A stretch of DNA of 64,000 nucleotides from Streptomyces triculaminicus (GTDB lineage: Bacteria > Actinomycetota > Actinomycetes > Streptomycetales > Streptomycetaceae), in the NCBI RefSeq assembly GCF_017349075.1, contig NZ_JAFMOF010000001.1, positions 558,001-622,000 of the forward strand. Reading direction: 5' to 3'. Below the pieces are notes generated by a model that had not been told where the DNA came from, did not search any database, and was given only the letters and a program-made list of their open reading frames with translations. This document shows, one piece after another, positions 38,188-47,179 of the stretch (position 1 is the first letter of the stretch; each line of letters opens with the position of its first letter). Both the position numbers and the translations under genes were made by a program.

Positions 38188-39447
38188 TTATGCGTGTTCG
38201 GTTCCCTCGGGAGTGAATTCCACGGGCAAAGTGCGCAATCCGCGCATGATCAGGCCTCCGCGCCACCGCAGGTCGTCCGGGTCGGCGGCCAGTCGCAGGT
38301 CGGGCAGGCGGCGCAGCAGGGTGGCCAGCGCCGTCTGTCCCTCGAGGCGGGCGAGCGGTGCGCCGAGACAGTAGTGGATGCCGTGCCCGTAGCCCAGGTG
38401 CTGGTTGTCGCGCCGGGAGAGGTCGAGGGTGTCGGGGTCGGCGAACCGCTCGGGGTCGCGGTCCGCCGCGGCGAGCACCACGAGCACGGGGTCGCCCTCG
38501 GCGATGCGCTGTCCGCCGATGGTCAGGTCCCGGGTGGCGAACCGCCAGGTGGCGAGCTCCACCGGGCCGTCGTAGCGCAGGAGTTCCTCCACTCCCGTGG
38601 CGAGCAGGCCCTCGTCGCCGGCGGCGAGAGCGCGCTGGAGGCGCTCGCGCTGCCCGGGGTTGCGCAGCAGGGCGTAGACCCCGTTGCCGATCAGATTGAC
38701 GGTGGTCTCGAAACCGGCGAAGAGCAGGATGAAAGCCATGGCCGCGGCCTCGTCCTCGGTGAGGTGCTCGCCGTGGTCACTCGCCCTGATCAGTCCCGAG
38801 ATGAGGTCCTCGCCGAGATCCTCCCGCTTCCGGTGGATCAGTTCCGTGAGATAGCCCCGCATCTTCTTCACCGAACGGGCCACTCCGCCGCGCGGCCCGC
38901 CGCCGTGGCGGATCATCATGCCCGCCCAGTCCCGGAAGTCGTCCTGGTCCTCGCGCGGGACGCCCAGCATGTCGCAGATGGCGTAGATGGGCAGGGGAAA
39001 GGCGAACTCGTGGATGAGGTCCGCCTCCCCCGTCCCGGCGAAGCCGTCGATCAGCTGGTCGGTCAGCTCCTGGACGCGGGGCGCGAACTGGGCGACCCGG
39101 CCCGGGGTGAACGCCTTCGAGACCAGCCGGCGCAGCCGGGTGTGGTCCGGCGGGTCGATGTTGAGCAGGTGCGTCATCAGGTTGGCGCTGCGCTCGCCGG
39201 GGATGCCGACCTTGCCCTTGCCGTGGGCGCTCTCGGAGTGGTGCACGGGGTTCTTCGACAGCCGCTGGTCGGCCAGCGCCTGCCGGGCGTCGGCGTACCG
39301 CGTCACCAGCCAGGCCTCCACCCCGCTGGGGAGCGCGGTGCGGTGGACGGGGGCGTGCTCGCGCAGCCAGGCGTACGCGGGGTACGGATCGGCGGCGAAT
39401 TCCCAGGTGAACAGGGGCGGGGCGGGGGGCGTACGGTTCTCGTGCAC
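38188..39447 (-). CDS. cytochrome P450 (CYP107-like)
   Basis: The 419-residue P450 has the I-helix AGFETT motif (LLFAGFETTVNLIG), K-helix ExxR (EELLRYDG), and the heme loop GYGHGIHYCLGAPLARLE with the axial cysteine. NIDPPDHTRLRRLVSKAFTP is typical of CYP107-type enzymes. No redox partner lies nearby. GTG 39447 is used; no strong ribosome-binding site is seen. Substrate unknown. It ends the leftward group with DUF6479 and mazG. Confidence 0.93.
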   Translation of the reverse strand: MHENRTPPAPPLFTWEFAADPYPAYAWLREHAPVHRTALPSGVEAWLVTRYADARQALADQRLSKNPVHHSESAHGKGKVGIPGERSANLMTHLLNIDPPDHTRLRRLVSKAFTPGRVAQFAPRVQELTDQLIDGFAGTGEADLIHEFAFPLPIYAICDMLGVPREDQDDFRDWAGMMIRHGGGPRGGVARSVKKMRGYLTELIHRKREDLGEDLISGLIRASDHGEHLTEDEAAAMAFILLFAGFETTVNLIGNGVYALLRNPGQRERLQRALAAGDEGLLATGVEELLRYDGPVELATWRFATRDLTIGGQRIAEGDPVLVVLAAADRDPERFADPDTLDLSRRDNQHLGYGHGIHYCLGAPLARLEGQTALATLLRRLPDLRLAADPDDLRWRGGLIMRGLRTLPVEFTPEGTEHA

Positions 39448-39460
39448 GCCCCGACGCTAC

Positions 39461-39892
39461 CTAGGTGTGACTGCTGCCGCCGCTGCCGAAGGAGCCGCTG
39501 CTGCCGGGGCTCCACTTCTTGCGCTCCTCGGTCGGCTCCTCGGGGTGGCTGCCGGGGTTGTGGATCTCGTGCGGCAGCACGCGTTCCCCGTCGGCCTCCG
39601 TCTGCAGGGGGTCCGACTCGCGGTGCTCGGTGACGTAGTCGATCTTGCCGTTGTCGTCGGCGTGCCCCGGGCCGTGGTCGGGCGAGGTGGGACCGGTGTC
39701 GTGTTCCGCGCGCGTCTGCCAGGCCCCCTGGCGGCGCTGCGGCTGGCTCGGCGGCGGGGGCTCCCGGTCGCGCCAGCGCTGCCCGTAGACGAAGGCCGCG
39801 AGCAGCAGGCCGACGACGCACAGCCCCACGATGAACGGGGCGATGCCGCCGACCCAGTGGGGCAGGGCGAGGTCCGTGTGCTCAGTACGCAT
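39461..39892 (-). CDS. DUF6479-like single-pass membrane protein
   Basis: The 143-residue protein has one N-terminal transmembrane segment (VGGIAPFIVGLCVVGLLLAAFVYG) followed by RWRDREPPPP and a long hydrophilic, proline- and glycine-rich tail ending SFGSGGSSHT. This architecture matches the Streptomyces DUF6479 group as I recall it. It lies 13 bp before the P450 start on the same strand. Role unknown. Confidence 0.7.
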   Translation of the reverse strand: MRTEHTDLALPHWVGGIAPFIVGLCVVGLLLAAFVYGQRWRDREPPPPSQPQRRQGAWQTRAEHDTGPTSPDHGPGHADDNGKIDYVTEHRESDPLQTEADGERVLPHEIHNPGSHPEEPTEERKKWSPGSSGSFGSGGSSHT

Positions 39893-39952
39893 GGGATGCG
39901 GGTACCCGCGCGCGCCCCCGTCAAGACCGTCACTGGGCCGAACGGGCGTCCG

Positions 39953-40936
39953 TCACTCGCTCGCGCGGGCCGCCGCCTCGGCCTCGAGGATCGCGTCGCG
40001 GTACGTCCGGGCCGCGGCCCGCAGGGCGGTCTCCGGGTCGGTGCCGGCCTCCTCGGCCCGCGCGGCCAGGGCCAGCAGCTCGTAGCCGATCCCCTCGCCG
40101 GCCGGGAGGTCCACGGGCAGGCCCTCCGAGCGCACCCGGGAGGCGAGCTTGGCGGCGAGGGCCAGGGCGGGCTGGCCCAGCGGCACGCCCTCGGTGACGG
40201 ACTCGCGGCCCTTCTCCGCCGCCTTGGTCCGCGTCCAGTGCTCGTGAACGTCCTCGGGCGTCTCGGCGCTCTCGTCGCCGAAGACGTGCGGGTGGCGGTG
40301 GATGAGCTTGTCGACGATGCCGCCCGCGACGTCGTCGACGGAGAACGGCTCGTCCGGGTCGTCCTGGGCGATGCGGGCGTGGAAGACGACCTGGAGCAGC
40401 ACGTCGCCCAGTTCCTCGCGCAGCGCCTCGCGGTCGCCGGTCTCGATGGCCTCCAGGAGCTCGTACATCTCCTCCAGGCCGTACTTCGCCAGGTCCTCGT
40501 GGGTGCGGATGCCGGTCCACGGGCAGGAGAGGCGGACCTGGTCCATGACCTGGACCAGGTCCAGCAGCCGGGCGCCGGGCAGGTCGTAGGAGCCGGGCAG
40601 CAGCTCCAGCGCCGGCATCGACTCCCGGCCGGAGCCGGCCAGCCGGGCCAGGCCGTCGGTGAGCGCCGACTCGCCCTCGGCGGAGGTGAGGACCACGGCC
40701 GTGCGCCGGCCGTCCGCGCAGTAGTCGACCAGCTCGCGGGCGGTGGCGGCCGTGTGCTCGACCGTCACGCCGGCCTCCCGCAGATACGGCAGCTGCGGGT
40801 GGCCGGCGTCGGCGCACAGGACCCGGTCGGCCTCGCGCAGCGTCCGCCAGGCGGGCCACGACAGCATTCCGGGGGCGACCCGGTGGCTGGTGGTGAGCAG
40901 GACGATGCGGCCGCGGGAGTCGTTCAGGTCGTTCAC
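39953..40936 (-). CDS. mazG: nucleoside triphosphate pyrophosphohydrolase MazG
   Basis: The 327-residue protein has the MazG all-alpha NTP-pyrophosphohydrolase core (CPWTGIRTHEDLAKYGLEEMYELLEAIETGD, with EExxE metal-binding helices, and LREELGDVLLQVVFHA) preceded by an actinobacterial N-terminal domain of about 115 residues resembling a tetrapyrrole-methylase-like segment (TTSHRVAPGMLSWPA). It removes aberrant nucleotides. GTG 40936 is the likely start. Upstream lies the SurA-like lipoprotein gene, 34 bp away. Confidence 0.9.
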   Translation of the reverse strand: MNDLNDSRGRIVLLTTSHRVAPGMLSWPAWRTLREADRVLCADAGHPQLPYLREAGVTVEHTAATARELVDYCADGRRTAVVLTSAEGESALTDGLARLAGSGRESMPALELLPGSYDLPGARLLDLVQVMDQVRLSCPWTGIRTHEDLAKYGLEEMYELLEAIETGDREALREELGDVLLQVVFHARIAQDDPDEPFSVDDVAGGIVDKLIHRHPHVFGDESAETPEDVHEHWTRTKAAEKGRESVTEGVPLGQPALALAAKLASRVRSEGLPVDLPAGEGIGYELLALAARAEEAGTDPETALRAAARTYRDAILEAEAAARASE

Positions 40937-40970
40937 ACGGCCGAGCCTAGGCGAGAGGCCGGGCGGCAGC

Positions 40971-41591
40971 TCACGCCGGCTGCCCCGGGGCGGGCGGCTC
41001 CGCCGGGCGCAGCCAGGGCTCGAGCGCGGACCGGGCGGTGCCGCGCCGGGAGTCCCAGGTGCCGTAGCGGGGGTTGACGTCCACCCGCAGGGCGTCGGAG
41101 GTCCGCCTCAGGACCTCGTTGGTGCGGGCCTGGCCCAGCTTGCGCTCCAGCTTGGAGCGGACCAGACCGGTCCGCAGCTCCTGGTCGACCTGGCCGGGGG
41201 CGATGCCGACCGCGAGGAAGCGGCCCTCGACCGCCTCGGGGCCGCCGAGCATCCGCTCGACCTGCTGGCGGCGTTCCTGCAGCTCCCGGCGGGTGACGTC
41301 CACGCCGTTGTCCTGCCCGGCCCGCTCCACGATCCGGTACTGCACCAGGCGGACGAGGGTGTCCTGGCCGAGCCGGGCGCCGGCGGCCAGCAGCTGCGGG
41401 CCCTGCGGCGAGGAGCGCTGCGCCTCGCGCACGTCCTCGACCTCCCGCTGCAGCTGGGAGACGGTGATGCGGTCCTTGCCCACGACGGCCGCGGCCCCCG
41501 GGTGCGGTGCCGACCCGCACGCGGTGAGCAGCGGGGCCGCGGCGAGCAGAGCGGCGGCGGATACGGAGAGCGCTGTCCTGCGGCGGATCAT
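40971..41591 (-). CDS. SurA N-terminal domain lipoprotein
   Basis: The 206-residue protein starts with a lipoprotein signal (LLAAAPLLTACGS, lipobox cysteine near residue 25) and then has a SurA-type N-terminal chaperone fold (VVGKDRITVSQLQREVEDV, a typical paired beta-alpha element). No PPIase motif is visible. Likely a surface-exposed chaperone. ATG 41591 has GGGAGG 5 nt upstream. Next to mazG as in S. coelicolor by memory. Confidence 0.88.
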   Translation of the reverse strand: MIRRRTALSVSAAALLAAAPLLTACGSAPHPGAAAVVGKDRITVSQLQREVEDVREAQRSSPQGPQLLAAGARLGQDTLVRLVQYRIVERAGQDNGVDVTRRELQERRQQVERMLGGPEAVEGRFLAVGIAPGQVDQELRTGLVRSKLERKLGQARTNEVLRRTSDALRVDVNPRYGTWDSRRGTARSALEPWLRPAEPPAPGQPA

Positions 41592-41938
41592 GAAGCCTCC
41601 CGGCAGAGATCACGAACAAACAGGGGCGGGGCGGTGATCGATGTTAGGCACTCGACGTGACCCGGGCCACTGATTCGGCCAACGAGCCCGCGGATGTCGG
41701 GGCACGTGGCCCACTCGCTCCCCGGGCCGGCCACCGTGCCGACCGCCGGCCACGGCCCGGCGACGCCGCATACTGCAAGACCGGCCGACGCGCCGGGCGG
41801 GAAGAAAAGCGGCTGAACCGGACGGTCCGGCCGCTCGTCTTCGAAGGGGAGGCCGAACCCGCACCGGCCTCCGCATATCGTTCGTCTCGCCGGCCCGACA
41901 GGGGCCGCGGACCCGCACCACACCGGAGGACACCGATC
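41592..41938. other. 347-bp divergent promoter region
   Basis: It separates the SurA-like lipoprotein gene and the DUF2079 gene. In-frame codons upstream of 41939 exist but lack support. No palindrome or RNA element stands out. Confidence 0.4.
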
Positions 41939-43390
41939 ATGGACTCGGCCACCGCCGCCGCTCCGGCTCCCGGCCGCGGCACGGACGAGGCCACGCCCGA
42001 GAGGCCCACCCGCCGCTCGCGCCTGCGTGCGCCGGGGCTCGACCCGTACTGGGTGGGCGGCGTCCTGTTCGTCCTCTATACCGCGCTGTCCCTCAGCCGC
42101 CATCTGCGGATGCTCACCATGTCCTGGGACCTGGGCATCTTCGAGCAGGCGATACAGGCCTACTCCCGGCTCCGGGCGCCCATGGCCGACCTCAAGGGGC
42201 CCGGCACCAACATCCTCGGCGACCACTTCAGCCCCGTCACCGCGCTGATAGCTCCGTTCTACCGGCTCTTCCCCGGCCCGGTGACGCTGCTCGTCGTCCA
42301 GGCCGCGCTGTTCGCCCTGTCCGCCGTGCCCGTCACCCGCCTCGCCGCCCGCCTCCTCGGCCGGGGCCGCGGCCTCGCGATCGGCGTCGCCTACGGGCTG
42401 TCGTGGGGAGTGCAGCGGGCGGTCGACTTCGACTTCCACGAGATCGCCTTCGCCATGCCGCTGCTGGCCTTCTCGCTGGAGGCCGTGGTGACCCGCCGCT
42501 GGCGCGCCGCCGCGCTGTGGGCGGCTCCGCTGGTGCTGGTCAAGGAGGACCTCGGGGTCACGGTCGCCGCCATCGGCGTGCTGATGCTGATCCGCCTGCG
42601 CGGGGGCCGCCGCGAGAAGGGGGCCACGGCGCTCGCCGCCGCGCTGGTCGTCTTCGGGTTCGCCGCCACCGCGATCGCCCTCGGCCTGATCATCCCCGGC
42701 TTCAACAGCGGCGGCTCCTACGACTACTGGAACAAGATCGGCGGCGGGGACGGGCCCGCCCCCGTCATCCCGGCCGAGACCGCCGTCCGCACCCTGCTGT
42801 GGGTGCTGCTGCCCACCACCGGCCTGCTGGCCCTGCGCTCACCGGTGCTGATCGTCGCCCTGCCCACCCTCGGCTGGCGGTTCGCCTCCCACGAGGAGCA
42901 CTACTGGGGCACCGACTGGCACTACAGCGCGGTCCTCATGCCCGTCGTCCTCATCGCTCTCACCGACGCGCTCGCCACCGCCCGGCACAGCCGGCGCCCC
43001 TGGCTGCGCCGCTACGCCCACCAGCTGCCGGCCGCCGTGGTCGCCGCCGCCCTCGCGCTGAGCGCCTCGCTGCCCGTCTACAGCCTCACCCAGCCCGACA
43101 CCTACCGCGTGCCGCAGAGCGTCAAGGACGCCGAACGCCTCCTCGCCCGCATCCCCGACGACGCCACCGTCGAGGCCGACGTCGCCCCGATAAGCCGGCT
43201 CGTCAGCCGCTGCCGGGTCTTCTGGATAGGCGACACCCGCGGCATCGACCCCGACTACGTCGCCCTGCGCGTCGCCGACGGCAGGAGCCCGCAGGACCTC
43301 GTCGCCGACGCGCAGCGGATGCACCCCGGCGCCCGCTACGCCCTCCTGGGCGGCGACGGCGGCATCGTCGTGCTCCAGCGCACGGCCTAG
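41939..43390 (+). CDS. DUF2079 multi-pass membrane protein
   Basis: The 483-residue protein has about ten transmembrane segments and the DUF2079 landmarks LTMSWDLGIFEQAIQAYSRL, GDHFSPVTALIAPFYRLFP and WALVLVKEDLG-like (PLVLVKEDLGVTVAA). The fold resembles GT-C glycosyltransferases, so a sugar-lipid transferase is possible but unproved. ATG 41939 follows GGAGG by 9 nt. Convergent with mfd. Confidence 0.9.
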   Translation: MDSATAAAPAPGRGTDEATPERPTRRSRLRAPGLDPYWVGGVLFVLYTALSLSRHLRMLTMSWDLGIFEQAIQAYSRLRAPMADLKGPGTNILGDHFSPVTALIAPFYRLFPGPVTLLVVQAALFALSAVPVTRLAARLLGRGRGLAIGVAYGLSWGVQRAVDFDFHEIAFAMPLLAFSLEAVVTRRWRAAALWAAPLVLVKEDLGVTVAAIGVLMLIRLRGGRREKGATALAAALVVFGFAATAIALGLIIPGFNSGGSYDYWNKIGGGDGPAPVIPAETAVRTLLWVLLPTTGLLALRSPVLIVALPTLGWRFASHEEHYWGTDWHYSAVLMPVVLIALTDALATARHSRRPWLRRYAHQLPAAVVAAALALSASLPVYSLTQPDTYRVPQSVKDAERLLARIPDDATVEADVAPISRLVSRCRVFWIGDTRGIDPDYVALRVADGRSPQDLVADAQRMHPGARYALLGGDGGIVVLQRTA

Positions 43391-43419
43391 CCGCCGCCGG
43401 CCCCCGGGAGGGAGGTGGC

Positions 43420-46400
43420 TCAGCCCAGGATCGTGGTCAGGAACTCGCCCGTCCACGCCAGCAGCTCCCGGCCGACCAGCGGCTTGCCGCCGATGGGGCG
43501 GGTCGCCGGGCGCGGCACCAGGATCTGCTGGGTGGCCGGCTTCATGACCGTACGCGGGTGGAGCCGCTTGAGCCGCAGCTCCTGCGACTCGCGCAGGTCC
43601 ACCGGGCCGAAGCGCACGTTGGCGCCCTGCAGCGTGATGTCGGAGACCCCGCAGGAGCGGGCGAGCATCCGCAGGCCGGCCACCAGCAGGAGGTTCTCCA
43701 CCGGCTCGGGCAGCTTGCCGTAGCGGTCGGTGAGCTCCTCGCGGACGGCCTTGATGTCTTCCTCGCTGGTCGCCGAGGCGATGGCGCGGTAGGCCTGCAG
43801 GCGCAGCCGCTCGCCGGGGGCGTAGTCGTGCGGGACGTGCGCGTCGACCGGCAGCTCGATCTTGACCTCGAGCGGCGGCTCCTCCTCCACGCCGCCCTCC
43901 AGCGAGGCCCGGTAGTCCGCCACCGCCTCGCCCACCATGCGGATGTAGAGGTCGAAGCCGACGCCCGCGATGTGCCCGGACTGCTCGCCGCCCAGCAGAT
44001 TGCCCGCGCCGCGGATCTCCAGGTCCTTCATCGCCACGTACATGCCCGCGCCCATCTCCGTGTGCTGGGCGATGGTGGCCAGCCGCTCGTGGGCGGTCTC
44101 GGTCAGCGGCTTCTCCGGCGGGTAGAGGAAGTAGGCGTAGCCGCGCTCGCGGCTGCGGCCCACGCGGCCGCGCAGCTGGTGCAGCTGGGAGAGGCCGAAG
44201 TTGTCGCCGCGCTCGACGATCAGGGTGTTGGCGTTGGAGATGTCGATGCCGGACTCGACGATCGTCGTCGAGACCAGCACGTCGAACTTCTTCTCCCAGA
44301 AGTCGACCACGACCTGCTCCAGGGCCGACTCCGACATCTGGCCGTGCGCCGTGGCGATGCGCGCCTCGGGCACGATCTCGCGCAGCTTGGCGGCCGCCCG
44401 GTCGATGGACTCGACCCGGTTGTGGATGTAGAAGACCTGGCCCTCGCGCAGCAGCTCGCGGCGGATGGCCGCGCCGATCTGCTTCTGCTCGTAGGGGCCC
44501 ACGAAGGTCAGCACCGGGTGCCGCTCCTCCGGCGGGGTGGTGATCGTCGACATCTCGCGGATGCCGGTCACCGCCATCTCCAGGGTGCGCGGAATGGGCG
44601 TGGCCGACATCGTCAGCACGTCCACGTTGGCGCGCAGCTTCTTCAGCTGCTCCTTGTGCTCGACGCCGAAGCGCTGCTCCTCGTCGACGATGACCAGGCC
44701 CAGGTCCTTGAACTTCGTCTCGGAGGAGAAGAGGCGGTGGGTGCCGATGACGACGTCGACCGAGCCCTCGCGCAGCCCCTCCAGGACGGCCTTCGCCTCG
44801 GCGTCCGTCTGGAAGCGCGACAGGGCCTTCACCACGACCGGGAACTGCGAGTACCGCTCGGAGAACGTACCGAAGTGCTGCTGCACCAGCAGCGTGGTGG
44901 GCACCAGCACCGCCACCTGCTTGCCGTCCTGCACCGCCTTGAAGGCCGCGCGGACCGCGATCTCCGTCTTGCCGTAGCCGACGTCGCCGCACACCAGGCG
45001 GTCCATGGGGACGGACTTCTCCATGTCCTCCTTGACCTCGGCGATGGTGGTGAGCTGGTCGGGCGTCTCCGCGTAGGGGAAGGCGTCCTCCAGCTCCCGC
45101 TGCCAGGGGGTGTCGGGGCCGAAGACATGGCCGGGGGCGGCCATGCGGGCGGAGTAGAGCTTGATCAGGTCGGCGGCGATCTCCTTGACGGCCTTCTTGG
45201 CGCGCGCCTTGGTCTTCGTCCAGTCCGCGCCGCCGAGCCGGTGCAGGGTGGGCGCCTCGCCGCCGACGTACTTGGTGACCTGCTCGAGCTGGTCGGTGGG
45301 GATGTAGAGGCGGTCGCCGGGCTGGCCGCGCTTGGCGGGCGCGTACTCGACGAGGAGGTACTCGCGGGTGGCGCCCTGGACCGTGCGCTGGATCATCTCG
45401 AGGTAGCGGCCGACGCCGTGCTGCTCGTGGACGATGTAGTCGCCGGCCTGCAGGGTCAGCGGGTCGATGGTCTTGCGGCGGCGCACCGGCATCCGGCCCA
45501 GGTCCTTGCTGGCGGACTTCTGACCGGTCAGGTCGGCCTCCGTCAGCACGGCGATCCTCAGGCCCGGGTCGACGAAGCCGGTGTCGATCCCGGCGCACGA
45601 GACGTGCACGAGGGACGGGGACAGCTCCGCCAGGTCCGCGTCGAGGCGGGCCGGGATGCCCTCGCCGCCGAGCACCTCGACGGTACGGGCGGCCGGGCCG
45701 TGGCCCTCGGTGAGGAAGACCGTGCGCCAGCCGCCGGAGACCCAGCCCTTGGTGTCGGCCAGCGCGCGGGCGGTGTCGCCGCGGTACGTCTCCGGGGCGT
45801 GCATGCCGAGCTTGAGGGTGTCGCCGTCCGTCTCCTCGTCCGCCGCGAAGGGGCTGATGGACCACCACATCATGCCCAGCTCGCGGGCGCGGTCGCGGAC
45901 GTCGGCGATGCCCCGCAGGGAGGCGGCGTCCACGTCGATGGGCGCCTCGCCGCCGCCGGCCGTGGCGGCCCAGGACGCCTGCAGGAACTCCTGCGAGGTC
46001 GCCACCAGGTCGGCGGCCCGGGTACGGACCCGCTCCGGGTCGCAGACCACGGCCATCGCCCCGGCCGGCAGCACGTCCAGCAGCAGCTCCATGTCGTCCA
46101 CCAGGACCGGGGCGAGGGACTCCATGCCCTCCACCGCGATGCCCTCGGCGATCTTCCCGAGCAGCTCGCCGAGCTCGGGGTGCTCCTCGGCCAGCGCCGC
46201 GGCCCGCTCCCGGACCGCGTCGGTCAGCAGCAGCTCACGGCACGGCGGCGCCCACAGGCCGTGCTCGGCGATCTCCAGCGACCGCTGGTCGGCCACCTTG
46301 AAGTAGCGGATCTCCTCGACGTCGTCGCCCCAGAACTCGACCCGCAGCGGGTGTTCCTCGGTCGGCGGGAAGACGTCGAGAATGCCGCCGCGCACCGCGA

Positions 46401-46947
46401 ACTCGCCGCGCTTCTCGACCAGTTCGACCCGGGCGTAGGCGGCCGCGGCCAGCGCCTCGGTGACCTCGCCGAGGTCCGCGCTCCGCCCGCTGCGCAGGCT
46501 CACCGGCTCCAGGTCGCCCAGGCCCTTGACCTGGGGCTGCAGCACGGACCGTACGGGCGCGACGACGACGCTGACCGGGCCCGCCGCGGGGTCGTCCGTG
46601 CTGGGGTGCGCCAGCCGGCGCAGCACGGCCAGGCGGCGGCCGACGGTGTCCGAGCGCGGGGAGAGCCGCTCGTGCGGCAGCGTCTCCCAGGAGGGGTACT
46701 CGACGACGCGGTCGGCGGGCAGCAGGGAGCGCAGGGCGGCGGCCAGGTCCTCCGCCTCCCGGCCGGTGGCGGTCACGGCGAGCACGGGCCGCTTGGCGTC
46801 GCGCGCGAGCGCGGCGACGGCGAAGGGCCGTGCGGCGGCCGGCCCCACGAGGTCGATGTGCGGCCGATCGCCGTCGCCCGCGGCCTTCACCGCTTCGGCG
46901 AGCGCCGGATCATTGACGACGGCGTCGAGCAGACCGTGCAGGCTCAT
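43420..46947 (-). CDS. mfd: transcription-repair coupling factor
   Basis: The 1175-residue Mfd protein displaces stalled RNA polymerase and recruits UvrA. Layout: UvrB-homology region (1-340), RNA-polymerase-interacting Tudor-like domain near 480-560 (LQAGDYIVHEQHGVGRYLEM), SF2 translocase with GDVGYGKTE (Walker A), DEEQRFG (Walker B), TMSATPIPRTLEMA and QLRGRVGRS, then the C-terminal TRCF domain. ATG 46947 is preceded by GGGAAAG. Full length, no frame disruption. Confidence 0.97.
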   Translation of the reverse strand: MSLHGLLDAVVNDPALAEAVKAAGDGDRPHIDLVGPAAARPFAVAALARDAKRPVLAVTATGREAEDLAAALRSLLPADRVVEYPSWETLPHERLSPRSDTVGRRLAVLRRLAHPSTDDPAAGPVSVVVAPVRSVLQPQVKGLGDLEPVSLRSGRSADLGEVTEALAAAAYARVELVEKRGEFAVRGGILDVFPPTEEHPLRVEFWGDDVEEIRYFKVADQRSLEIAEHGLWAPPCRELLLTDAVRERAAALAEEHPELGELLGKIAEGIAVEGMESLAPVLVDDMELLLDVLPAGAMAVVCDPERVRTRAADLVATSQEFLQASWAATAGGGEAPIDVDAASLRGIADVRDRARELGMMWWSISPFAADEETDGDTLKLGMHAPETYRGDTARALADTKGWVSGGWRTVFLTEGHGPAARTVEVLGGEGIPARLDADLAELSPSLVHVSCAGIDTGFVDPGLRIAVLTEADLTGQKSASKDLGRMPVRRRKTIDPLTLQAGDYIVHEQHGVGRYLEMIQRTVQGATREYLLVEYAPAKRGQPGDRLYIPTDQLEQVTKYVGGEAPTLHRLGGADWTKTKARAKKAVKEIAADLIKLYSARMAAPGHVFGPDTPWQRELEDAFPYAETPDQLTTIAEVKEDMEKSVPMDRLVCGDVGYGKTEIAVRAAFKAVQDGKQVAVLVPTTLLVQQHFGTFSERYSQFPVVVKALSRFQTDAEAKAVLEGLREGSVDVVIGTHRLFSSETKFKDLGLVIVDEEQRFGVEHKEQLKKLRANVDVLTMSATPIPRTLEMAVTGIREMSTITTPPEERHPVLTFVGPYEQKQIGAAIRRELLREGQVFYIHNRVESIDRAAAKLREIVPEARIATAHGQMSESALEQVVVDFWEKKFDVLVSTTIVESGIDISNANTLIVERGDNFGLSQLHQLRGRVGRSRERGYAYFLYPPEKPLTETAHERLATIAQHTEMGAGMYVAMKDLEIRGAGNLLGGEQSGHIAGVGFDLYIRMVGEAVADYRASLEGGVEEEPPLEVKIELPVDAHVPHDYAPGERLRLQAYRAIASATSEEDIKAVREELTDRYGKLPEPVENLLLVAGLRMLARSCGVSDITLQGANVRFGPVDLRESQELRLKRLHPRTVMKPATQQILVPRPATRPIGGKPLVGRELLAWTGEFLTTILG

Positions 46948-47114
46948 GAAGGCTTTCCCGTCCCGGGGGTGGACAACGCGAACGGCCCGGCGCGTGCCGT
47001 ACGGGCCGAGCCGGGGGTCTCCAGACTACGACGGTGGGCTGACGCCCGCCGGTGCGTAGCGGGGCGGGCTCCGTTCGCCACCGTCGGTCACGTGGGGCGG
47101 GCCCGGGAAACGCC

Positions 47115-47157
47115 GGACGGCCCGGACGCGCACCCCCGTGTCGCGTCCGGGCCGTCC
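47115..47157 (-). terminator. terminator after ABC permease 2
   Basis: GGACGGCCCGGACGCG pairs perfectly with its complement around an 11-nt loop, 23 bp past the permease stop. Confidence 0.85.
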
Positions 47158-47179
47158 GAGCCTTCGGGCGGCGGCCCCG